The notes under the pieces: generated by a model
The model's input: the letters and a program-made list of their open reading frames with translations, nothing else
Told to the model about the DNA's origin: nothing
Databases searched by the model: none
From: Oncomelania hupensis
Lineage: Eukaryota; Mollusca; Gastropoda; Littorinimorpha; Pomatiopsidae
Length of the DNA: 64,000 nt
NCBI GenBank assembly: GCA_036898135.1
Contig: CM072523.1
Span: 46,396,329-46,460,328 of the forward strand
Reading direction: 5' to 3'
Part shown: positions 55,448 to 64,000 of the stretch, piece after piece
Numbering within the stretch: position 1 is the stretch's first letter
How the letters are laid out: every line of letters begins with the position of its first letter
Program-made: the position numbers and the translations under genes

Positions 55448-55832
55448 GAACACCGAGGCTGATATCCTGTCCCACTTGACGCTATAAACGGTTGTTTTCT
55501 ATAGAGACATTGTACAAACAGTTGCTTGTGATTTTGTGAATTCTACAGAACATTACAGAATTTTACAATGTAAATTTTTCTAATATATGTTACCCGGGCA
55601 ATGTGTGTATTCAATCAATAGGTGTATTATCTTTAAACAAATCAATCAATTCGTGTTTTGACTGTGACCACTAGCCAATACATGTAATGACTAAAATTTC
55701 CAGTCAATACCTGTATTGTTTTAGAAAATGCACCTGGTCAAAACGAATTGCTAATTACTTTATAACACGCACGGGAAGTTTATGACAATTTGGCGAGCCT
55801 GCCTTTCCATTTTATGTGTGATTATCATGACA

Positions 55833-55837
55833 GAGAA

Positions 55838-55882
<45 letters not shown>
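55833..55882. repeat. (GA)n with GACA units
   Basis: AG-rich run followed by GACAGACAGACA. Confidence 0.85.
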
Positions 55883-55889
<7 letters not shown>

Positions 55890-56292
55890 GACAGACACAG
55901 ACAGAGAAAGATGGTTGGGTATCTTGCTATTTTGAGGGCCAGCATTTTGAGGGATTTATCTCTCTTGTTCACGGTTCTCCCTAGATGTGATCTCGCTTTA
56001 AAACAAATGGTTCTGGTTGGTGAGGAAAGTATCCATCTAGATCTCTGCTTGGCGATCTGCTATTACTGTTCCTCCATTGGAGATCAAAGTGTTAGGGAAC
56101 AAATGGATACATGGGTCAAACAAGAGAACAAAGAGAGGCGAGGAAGAGAAGAATAGTAAGGGAGGTGGAGGAGTAGACCAACAGGAAAAGAGGAATGATG
56201 ATGAAATGAAGGTGGGGTGACGTCAGACAAGAAGAAGAAAAAAAGAAGAAGAAGAAGTAGAAGAAGTAGAAGAAGAGGAAGTCGAAGAGGTG

Positions 56293-56978
56293 GAAAAAAG
56301 AAGACAAAAAAGGAAAAGAAGATTGAGAATGAATTGGGTAGAGAAGTTGATAAGGCAAGAAGAAGAAGAAGAAGAAGAAGAACAGGAGGAGGAAGACGAA
56401 CAGGTAGAAAAAAGCACCCGATACACATTGGTCGAAGGGCACTAGAAGCATGCTGTAGTAGTCGCCTCAACAGGCCATAAAGCATGCTCTCATGCTTCAG
56501 AGCACTGCTTCCCATACTCTTCAAGCCCTAGGAGCATTGACCAATCAACTCCTGAAAATAGAAAATGTAAGTTTCGTCTCCTCTATGGTACGAATTAGGT
56601 CAAACTATTTGTTTCTAGGTCAACTGCCTTTTACGAACCGTTTGAGAATGTTTTTGAACAGTTTGTTGACGCCGGATAGTGTCCTCATTTGGTTTCATAC
56701 AATTTAAGAATCCAAGAAGGCAAATGGGGTTTTGAGACGGAAAGAGCGGAATGTTGTAGAGAAACATTCTGTATATATTTACAGTGGAATTGCGCTTTTT
56801 CCGTGACTATAGAGCTTGAAGAGTATGGGATGCAGTGCTCTGAAGCATGCTTTATTGCCTCTTTGAGGCGACTATTAACGCATGCTTCTGGTAGCCTTCG
56901 ACCAATGTGTACCGGGTGAAAAAAGAAGACCAAAAGGAAAAGAAGACTGAGAATGAATTGGGTAGAGAAGTTGATAAG

Positions 56979-57000
<22 letters not shown>
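56293..57000. repeat. composite direct plus inverted repeat structure
   Basis: A direct repeat (GAGAATGAATTGGGTAGAGA, AGTTGATAAGG and an AAGAAG run) occurs at about 56293-56375 and 56925-57000. Between them an inverted repeat of about 115 bp pairs 56408-56524 with 56815-56925. Shared words are ACACATTGGTCGAAGG, GTCGCCTCAA, AATAAAGCATGC/CATAAAGCATGC and CCCATACTCTTCAAG. The spacer is about 290 bp and has no motif. Confidence 0.75.
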
Positions 57001-57010
<10 letters not shown>

Positions 57011-57284
57011 AAGAAGAAGAAGAAGAAGAAGAACAAGAACATGAAGAACAAGAAGACAAATAAACAGAAAACAACAACCATAACAAAACAAAAGAAGGAG
57101 GACAAGAAGACAAAGATGTACGTCGACAACGACGATGAAGAAGAAGAAGGTGTGCGTGATGTTAGGAACAAATAAAACGATTCACAATTGACACATATGT
57201 GAAAGCGCTAACACGCACCCTCCACCTATTCCCTCACAGGCACGCACACACACACACACGTGCACACACACGCACACAAACACA

Positions 57285-57350
<66 letters not shown>
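57285..57350. repeat. (CT)n microsatellite
   Basis: About 31 CT units preceded by an interrupted CA run. Confidence 0.95.
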
Positions 57351-57351
<1 letters not shown>

Positions 57352-57644
57352 CACACACCACCCATTCTTCTTGTAGCAGAAAACATGGAAAAGCTTATTG
57401 GACTTACCTTCCTTGCACTGTTGATTAGAACTCCGTGCCAGAGTTTATCTCCCTTTGACACACGTAATCTCAAGTTCCAGGCTGTCTGTTCTGTTTAATC
57501 TGAAGTCCTCCTCATTAAATATACATCCCCTGCATAATCACTCCTTCCACAACCAACGGCATATGATGGGAGTCAGTAGAAAAAGCTTCTTCTTTCTGGC
57601 TGCTGTATCAACACATCAAAATGCTAACAAACAAACAACAGTCT

Positions 57645-57753
57645 TTCTTCTTCTTCTTCTTCTTCTTCTTCTTCTTCTTCTTCTTCTTCTTCTTCTTCTT
57701 CTTCTTCTTCTTCTTCTACTGCTGCTGCTGCTTCAAAACTTAGTATGCATCAC

Positions 57754-57784
<31 letters not shown>

Positions 57785-57914
57785 GAGAGTGGAGAGAGAG
57801 AGAGAGAGAGGAGAGGCGTCGGTAAAAGTTAAGAAGAACAAAGAAGAAGAAGAAGAAGAAGAAGAAGAAGAAGAAGAAGAAGAAGAAGAAGAAGAAGAAG
57901 AAGAAGAAGAAGAA
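57645..57914. repeat. (CTT)n, (GA)n and (AGA)n cluster
   Basis: CTT at 57645-57717, GA at 57754-57812 and AGA at 57836-57914. The first and last tracts are reverse complements, so they could fold on each other. Confidence 0.92.
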
Positions 57915-58179
57915 ATCCATCCATTACTTTCCATGATAAGTGCTCATGGACGGACAGTGCCAAAAACAATATTTTCCCAGATTTCGCTCCGGAAATAAAA
58001 CAAAGAAAGAAAATACAACGCACCGCAGAAGCACTTAGGAAGGTTTTCTCATTTTAAAAAATAACATGACAAAAAAATAATTTCGACGGTATTAAACAAA
58101 AATAGCACAGCCTTTCGATTCTATAAGATAATCAATTTTGCACATCTTTTTTTTTAGAACACGTAAAAAAATCAGTTTC

Positions 58180-58310
58180 TACACTTTCACACACACACAC
58201 ACACATACACACACGCACGAACGCATGTATACACATACATACGCGCACACGCACACACACACGCACGCGCACACCCACACAAGCACAAACACACACACAC
58301 TCACAATTTT
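58180..58310. repeat. interrupted (CA)n tract
   Basis: CA units with many CG variants. Confidence 0.85.
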
Positions 58311-58424
58311 TACGGGAACGTATGAAAGACTATTATATAAGAAGAAAATAAATCTAGCAGGTGCCTGTCACGATGGGAACATGATTTTCTGATAATTTAC
58401 TGTATAAACAAAAAGCCTAAATAA

Positions 58425-58575
58425 TAAATAATAACTCTACGCGACAGACAGTGGAGGTAACACAGCGGGCTGCAGAAATTATAAATAATAACTCTACGTG
58501 ACCGACAGCGGAGGTAACACAGCGGGCTACAGAAATTACACAGCTCGCTGTCTGTAGCTACAGAAATTACACAGC
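58425..58575 (+). repeat. short tandem duplication, about 60 bp, plus partial unit
   Basis: Two units with AATAATAACTCTACG, GGAGGTAACACAGCGGGCT and CAGAAATTA (from about 58427 and 58485). A further ACAGAAATTACACAGCTC duplicate is at 58532 and 58559. Confidence 0.8.
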
Positions 58576-58589
58576 TCCTGTAGTGCTCC

Positions 58590-59037
58590 CTAGGGGGATC
58601 GCAGTTGGCTCAGCGATAACATTGCAGACAATAACATTGCAGCTTGTGCAGACAGTGGTTCAAACCCCGTTGAGCGCCTGGAGATTTAAACAAATGACCC
58701 TGAGACACTGCGCCTCTACTCCTTCGGTTTGAGAGTATAACCCGAGGTCTAGTCTGTGCACGCACGCATTCCATCGCAAGGGACTTTAAAGATCCTGACG
58801 CTCATGCCCTACAGGGGTGAGTGCCGGTTACACAAATACATCCAGCGCGCACAAGGTCCCTCTCGCCATCCCCGGTCGCTCAGGGTTGTTGTCAACCTTC
58901 CGGGCGTCGGACTATGCGCCCAAAGATTGCAAGTGGGCGCCTCGGGCGGCTTGAGTTAGATCCTGTATTGGCCAGCGCCTTGAGCAGCTCTTCAGCTGGA
59001 GAAGCGCTATATAGGAATGTAGAATAAAGTAAATAAA
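58590..59037 (+). mobile_element. SINE family A, copy 6 with variant head
   Basis: Family A body with a different tRNA-like head: GTTGGCTCAGCGATAAC (A-box-like) and AGTGGTTCAAACCCCG (B-box-like). A 13-bp repeat ATAACATTGCAGAC/ATAACATTGCAGCT lies inside the head. Ends AAGCGCTATATAGGAATG with an AAAT tail. Confidence 0.8.
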
Positions 59038-59074
59038 TAGTTTTTCCTTACGAACAATGGCAGTTGAGTTGGGT

Positions 59075-59256
59075 GGCACAGTAAAGAAAGAGATTACTCT
59101 TAATATAGCGCATTACAAGCACCGAGAGCTTCTCAAAGCCGCTGGCCACTACTATCCAGCAATCACAAAATAGTTTGCTGAAGTCAGAATTCGAACCACG
59201 TCCGCCGCCGAGACGCACGTACACAAGTCTTGCGCCCTCGACTGACTGAGCTATCC
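59075..59256 (-). mobile_element. SINE family G (tRNA-derived)
   Basis: On the minus strand CTGGGATAGCTCAGTCAGTC (A box) and GTGGTTCGAATTCTGAC (B box), ending TAATGCGCTATATTAAGAG. Confidence 0.8.
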
Positions 59257-59700
59257 CAGTAGATGTAGACACGCTAGCAACGTCGGGAAGGGTTACTACT
59301 TGGATGAGTGACCACGCTTGGAAAACAGCCACCAAACGACACAAAAAGATTGAAATAAGCGCACGACACGCCCCAGGCCACCCAGCTGTGAATGGGTTAT
59401 ACCTGGATCTGTTTAGAGGGAGAGGAGATAGGCGCCGCCCTCACTAAGCTGGCCTAAAAGAAAAGGGAGGTCCCAGCTAACGGTTTCCTCCCTAAAGACT
59501 GAAAGGTTACGCGGACACCTTAACCTCACTTTACCGAAAGGGCTCACTCTCTGTCTGCCATCTATAAAAACCCAAAATATTTTTTATCTCTCTAAAGACG
59601 GTTTTTAATATGGTGATGATGATGACCATTGTTGTCAAGGTGGCGACGTGGTGATTCGTCCTTAACGCAATGGGACGTTAAGCTTCGTTATTCCTCTCTC
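59257..59700 (+). mobile_element. 5S rRNA-like SINE or SINE remnant
   Basis: CTAGCAACGTCGGGAAG and GGTTACTACTTGGATGAGTG follow the order of the 5S rRNA internal promoter (intermediate element and C box). Downstream is the CCCAGCTGTGAATGGGTTAT motif I recall from other SINEs. A CAATGGGACGTTAAGC end is at about 59668-59685. Confidence 0.65.
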
Positions 59701-60074
59701 CCATGCGACGGAATAGAAAGCAACTGTTTCACGCTTGGGAGATAGACTGTCGACCTTCCATCTGCTGGTTAAACTATAGCCTTGGATGGCTCCTGCTGTG
59801 CAGAATCCTTTAGTGTGGCCTATGGATTATGCAGGACAAGGCGACACGACATATGTTGTCCCCGCCTGAACATTCGTCTTCTGATTTTGTTGGTGAGCAG
59901 GACTGCAATGTCGGCAGGCATTTTATACAAGTCAGTGGCAGTGACTTGTGTAGAATGTCGTGGCACAAGTAGGTAGCCGGCAACCCGGTTTACTATCAAC
60001 ACGCTTCACCCGCCTTGCAGGGCAATTATTTTTTACGTCTCTCTTACGAGGGATATAAAAAGATAACAGCGCAG
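59701..60074. other. no recognisable gene
   Basis: A small hairpin ACAAGTCA...TGACTTGT at about 59927-59951. Nothing else. Confidence 0.5.
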
Positions 60075-60088
60075 GTCGGGCCGTAGCT

Positions 60089-60296
60089 GGGGCCGGGTAG
60101 CTCAGTTGGTAAGAGCGTCTTGCTAGTAACCGAAAGGTCGCTGGTTCGAATCCCGGATTGGTCAACGTGTGATCATATTATTTTCCCCTTTTACCGCAAC
60201 TGGCCCACTGGTGTCAGTATAAATCGGTCCAGTAGTCACCTATATGCGAAAGTGTCGTGTGACTATAATCTACAAACAACAACAACAACAAACAAC
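60089..60296 (+). mobile_element. SINE family B, copy 3
   Basis: Full-length copy with a few differences from the other two (TTTTACCGCAAC, GCCCACTGG). A 10-bp target duplication GTCGGGCCGT is at 60075-60084 and 60297-60306. The tail is an AAC repeat. Confidence 0.9.
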
Positions 60297-60306
60297 GTCG
60301 GGCCGT

Positions 60307-60557
60307 GTTCACAAGCAGATGACCGAGAGGCGGGCTGACAAATACTCCGTTCGGCTACACTGATAGTCTGTCGAAGTGGACACACACGCATGAACACACA
60401 CCCTCACACACACAGTACACAGAACACCCTCGCGAGCATCCCTAACCTCGTCCGAAACCTATACACACAGCACACAAGCGGACTATTACACTGTGCCACA
60501 AAGCAAAGCGACAATCCCCATATCCTTACCAAATAACCATAAATGGTAACTGAATAA

Positions 60558-60588
<31 letters not shown>

Positions 60589-60830
60589 ACAATAAATATG
60601 CCACAATGTTTAAAGTCTTGCGCAGAATGTCACAAACGTCTTCACACACACACGCACGAACACACACACACACACAACTTACAAAGAAAGTAAGTCATAC
60701 ACTTCAGTCACAATCTCTCAAACGTAGTCCAAAAGATTTGAGCACTTCTTAGCTGAGACTCGCTCAAGCTTACGTTTGTCCACATGCAGGTGCCAGTATT
60801 TGGATATGAGAGCGTCCCTCTTTCTTTCTT
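60307..60830. other. no gene; CA tracts and (AAAT)n
   Basis: CA-rich at 60380-60420 and 60640-60680, (AAAT)n at 60556-60590. Confidence 0.6.
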
Positions 60831-60837
60831 TCTTTCC

Positions 60838-60920
<83 letters not shown>

Positions 60921-60927
60921 TCTCCTC

Positions 60928-60958
<31 letters not shown>

Positions 60959-60960
60959 TA
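60838..60960. repeat. (CT)n microsatellite, interrupted
   Basis: A long CT run to about 60906, then CTCT with CCT and TAT interruptions. Confidence 0.92.
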
Positions 60961-61095
60961 ACTTATGCATTTTATATGATTACGTTGTCCATTTTTTGTA
61001 TGAAAATTTTGAGGAAAACAATTCATTGCTACTAAATTTATTAGAAAACCAAACACATTTAGGGTTTGACTTCCATTGGTCCATTCTTTTACCGT

Positions 61096-61137
<42 letters not shown>

Positions 61138-61138
61138 A

Positions 61139-61203
<65 letters not shown>
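60961..61203 (+). repeat. dispersed repeat I, copy 2, with (TCTG)n(TC)n
   Basis: Counterpart of 40400-40585, with TATGCATTTTATAT and CAATTCATTGCTACTAAATT and then CCATTGGTCCATTC before the TCTG run at 61095-61167. Confidence 0.7.
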
Positions 61204-61207
<4 letters not shown>

Positions 61208-61646
61208 AACGCTTTATAATTTTCTTCGCACATCTTTTTAATTTTTTTACAAACCAATTTGAACGAACTAAGTCGATTCCCCCCCCCCCCCCCCCCGAAA
61301 GCATTTATAAGTGACTCAATCGATTCAACAGTGATTCTTGCAAACATTCAAAGTAATGAACACGAGCAGTCTAGTCTATTTTCAAACCCTTTCAATTTCA
61401 GGAAGTTGTTCCCCCCCCCACCCCCCCACCCCCCGGTTAAAATATTTGTTAACAAGAAGTAAAATAATAGAAATCACTGGTGGGGATAATAAACATAAGA
61501 TGCGGAAAGGCTCTGCAACGCAGTGTGGGCACAATAAAGCTAATTTGAACACAAGAAGAATTTTATCTAATAGCATTTCCTCGTGTTTCTCCACACATGC
61601 TGAACTGAGTGTGACAGAGTCTTCTGTTTTCTTCTCCTGTTCTTCA
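61204..61646. other. no gene; poly-C runs
   Basis: Poly-C at 61280-61296 and 61411-61434 only. Confidence 0.55.
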
Positions 61647-62093
61647 CCCCCACGTTAGGTGCGGGGTTTTTCCCTTTAAATAATATTCCCACTTCGCGGA
61701 AAATCGAGACTGTTTCTGTAATTCTCGTTTGTTCTTTCTCGTTCCTACTCTGTTTTATCAATCTACTGTCTTCTTCCCTAGATTGGTCTTCTACATTTTT
61801 CCTTGAAAACTCTTCCAAAACTCCTGAATTGTGCATAAGGTCTTTCTGGGTCATTTAGCTTGGGGCTACTGGACGCTTTCTGCTAAATGGTCATTAGGGC
61901 TTTCTATGGTAAGCTTAGTAGTATTTAGCCATGTATGCATTTCTTAGGTATGTGTCTTGTTAATATTTTATAATGACTTTAATATTTTTTTTGTTTTTGT
62001 AAACGGAGGTTCAATAAATTAGTGTAAAGCCTCAGCGTTCCCTGCAGGTGATGCCTTTCTTGTAAAGTGACCGGTTGGTAGAGCCCCTTCAGT
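61647..62093 (+). mobile_element. retroposon family E, copy 4, 5' part
   Basis: Starts CCCCCACGTTAGGTGCGGGG and follows the family to AAGTGACCGGTTGG and CCCCTTCAG, where it is interrupted. The remainder resumes at 63067. The TATA-like word is altered here (TTTAAATAATA). Confidence 0.8.
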
Positions 62094-63066
62094 CAACTTC
62101 AACTTCAACTTTTTATTGGCTCCAAGTAGCCTACATTTGACAACATACTAGAGAACTTGCTTCGAGCATAGAAAGAACGAACAGATACAAATCCGTTACA
62201 ATTTAAAAAACTACAACAAAAAAACAAAAAAACAAAAACAAAAAACATTCACGCAACATCGATTCGCACACCGTCATTGTATCACAGCAAAAGAATATCA
62301 CGAATATCAAGAATATATTGCTACTAACTGTATCACATCACCGTATTATAAGTACTGTATAAGAGGTCAGTTAGGAGAGCTATGCTACGAAAATGCTTGT
62401 GGGAATTTACAGCTAGCTCTGAAGGTTCAGACCAAAAGTTGAACATGTGTAGTGGTGATGTGGTTGTGCTGCTAAAAGTGTTGCTTATTGCTGGGTTTCC
62501 ATGAATTACGGCTACCGTATGTCTGCAGGGGAGAGGGAGGTGCGTATTTTATTGTTACGAGGTGTCCGTTTAGGTGAAAGTGAAGTTTCGTGTGACGCTG
62601 CGCTTCTAGTTTAGTCCGCTCGTCTGCACAACGGGTTTCCCAAGGGATACCCGTAGGGGAGGCAACTTCCCGGATATAAACACCGAACAGCTGAGCAGTC
62701 ATGTGCAAAACATTGAGCCCCAAATAAGCAAATGAATGAGGTTAATACAATTGAATAATAATAATAATACTAATAAATAGAAAGCCAATGTATTAAAAAT
62801 CAAGTTCAAATCGCAACATATTGGTGTCTAAAAGCTCAGTCTCAGAACATATCACTACATGTAAAACCCTAAAACAGTAGAAGGAAATAATAATAACAAT
62901 AATAACAACAATAGCAATAATAATAACGCAAATAATAAGGTACATAATTATATGCACAGTGTATCATCCTGTTCAACGCGCACTGAGACACTTTATTAAC
63001 ACTCTGAGACAATTAAGTAGATTACCGTAACAGTTTATAAGACTAAAAAAAAAGCATCTACAGGTG
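62094..63066 (-). mobile_element. LINE 3' end with (TTGAAG)n tail, copy 2, inserted in family E
   Basis: The left end (TCAACTTCAACTTCAAC, AATAAAAAG on the minus strand) matches 18656-18815 and is the 3' tail. The rest to 63066 has no recognisable coding motif and may include other sequence. A clear target duplication is not seen beyond CAG. Confidence 0.6.
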
Positions 63067-63200
63067 TCAACAGTGTTACGGTTAGAGTTGTTTCAGCAGA
63101 TCTTTTATGCAGATCGGAGGTGAGTACCCTTACAACCAAGGTGTGGTCCTGATTCGGCTCTTTATAATCCGAGGGACCCTATAAACAATGACGAAGTAAA
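63067..63200 (+). mobile_element. retroposon family E, copy 4, 3' part
   Basis: Resumes with CAGTGTTACGGTTAGAG and runs through GTTTCAGCAGATC, CAAGGTGTGGTCCTGATTCG and GGGACCCTATAAACAATGA, colinear with copy 1 from about 21489 onward. Confidence 0.8.
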
Positions 63201-63344
63201 AAAAACAACTAATTTCTCCTGTTCTTCACAAGCAAGTTGTTGCTGCTGTTGTTTTTGTTGTTGTTGTTTTATTTCACTGAAATTGTACTGATAAACATTT
63301 ATTCACAGAAGTTATTCTAGACTAATAGCTACGCCGTGTTAAGA

Positions 63345-63455
63345 ATACCAGATGCTATCTATACACGCGCTTTTTTCTCTCCAAAATCCCCAATAAAGCT
63401 AATTGCGCGGAGCTCTGTACCAATATACACACTCACGAGTTACGCACACTCTCAA
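63345..63455 (-). mobile_element. SINE family C fragment
   Basis: GATGCTATCTATACACGCGC and the GAGCTCTGTACCAATATACAC, ACGCACACTCTC blocks parallel 34208-34305. Confidence 0.5.
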
Positions 63456-64000
63456 ATTATACACAACAGACTATATAATGTATCTATCACTTTTAGAAAA
63501 CACTGTAGTACAATTAGTGAATATATACAAGTCTGCTTGTCCTCTCTTTTTTAATTTTTTTTAAACGAAAGATTACCTTACGTGAATGCCTTTTTTCTAT
63601 GTTTCTTTTTTGCTTCCTTTTAAAGACTAGTTTAAGTATGTTTCTCCGGATACTGCAGATAATTTAATTTCTTAGGCGTTTCTCACAATCAATGAAAATT
63701 CTACCTTTCGGTGCTTTCCCCCGGACTTTCAGTCTATTTCTTCTTTCACGGCAGCAACACGCTAGCTCTCGCTGTTCACAAACTATGACAACTGCTGGAG
63801 CAGCCACCAGACTTTATTCTACGTGGAGCTATGCCTAGCAAAGACGGTGGTGCTGCTACTGCGACTTCAGTTCAAGCAGGGCTGCGGCGGCGGTGGCTTG
63901 GATATCCATAGCTTGAAAGTTGAGTAAGAGTGATTCGCATGCGGGCTCGCCGATTCCGGTAACTATCTTGGTCGCAAACTACTGCTAGTTGAATTGTGGT
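63456..64000. other. no supported feature at window end
   Basis: Becomes GC-richer after 63730 with GCGGCGGCGG. A 27-codon frame begins at an ATG near 63831, but nothing shows that it is coding. Confidence 0.4.

Larger units (their letters stand above)
53985..55830 (+). pseudogene. Gypsy-type LTR retrotransposon remnant with nested LINEs
   Basis: Terminal sequences repeat at both ends: TTATAACACGCACGGGAAGT, then TTATGACAAT and CCATTTTATGTGTGATTATC at 53982-54045 and 55759-55829. Between them are a reverse transcriptase N-terminal block (QYPLPFGTDKI to PSTSPYSFPVVL, about 54840-54950), then directly an RNase H start (DKPFTVRSDASSTGIG, about 54990), RNase H pieces in shifted frames (FSRYLFGRNFIAETDH, GRLLRWELSLQDFSF) and the pol end ADILSHLTL after 55458. 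The reverse transcriptase palm is deleted. Two RTE-like fragments lie inside. Confidence 0.75.

Noticed and set aside
57645..57914. Functional inverted repeat from CTT and AAG tracts
   Set aside because: Complementarity is automatic between such microsatellites; no unique arm sequence supports an element.
59270..59310. 5S rRNA gene
   Set aside because: Only the internal promoter portion is present and it is diverged; the 5' and 3' parts of 5S rRNA are missing.
63831..63911. Short GC-rich frame near the window end as a first exon
   Set aside because: 27 codons, no motif, stop before any splice donor; cannot be distinguished from chance.

Overview
This window reads as repeat-rich nuclear DNA from a metazoan, most plausibly a marine lophotrochozoan such as a mollusc. 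The grounds are spliced genes with GT-AG introns, dense di-, tri- and tetranucleotide microsatellites, several tRNA-derived SINE families, RTE-like LINE fragments with GGATA tails, Gypsy-type LTR elements, and a transposon-like protein family I recall only from marine invertebrate genomes. Nothing looks bacterial. The taxonomic call is inference. Almost everything recognisable is mobile-element derived; the one possible host-type coding signal is a short THAP-domain first exon at 22337-22485.

Layout. 1-7079: SINE and LINE fragments, microsatellites, a short TIR element (4043-4365) and a minus-strand RTE-like reverse transcriptase pseudogene (5027-6485). 7080-16296: the most interesting block. 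It is a candidate DNA transposon of about 9 kb with a perfect 20-bp inverted repeat near its two ends. It carries a four-exon gene (coding 8548-14557) for a protein of about 1,550 residues with N-terminal zinc-binding modules, a central transposase-like region, a FEN1/XPG-like nuclease region and a cysteine-rich CXC-like tail, followed by a degenerate tandem array of about 158-bp units. 16336-26854: nested SINE and hAT-like insertions, an uncharacterised retroposon of about 580 bp, the THAP exon and a chimeric tRNA/5S SINE.

26860-33829: a complete LTR retrotransposon insertion with a 5-bp target duplication and two 1.45-kb LTRs that differ at only two places. Its pol region is defective: an integrase zinc-binding domain lies upstream of RNase H, while the integrase core and the reverse transcriptase palm are missing. 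An integrase-before-RT order (as in Gmr1-like Gypsy elements) plus internal deletion explains this best.

33835-64000: more SINEs, LINE 3' ends, foldback hairpins, a Gypsy remnant disrupted by two RTE insertions (53985-55830), a perfect (TATC)n array of about 512 bp (51889-52400), and another young SINE copy. No ordinary host gene could be supported in the second half.

All coordinates and comparisons were made by eye. Family names rest on motif recognition, not on searches.
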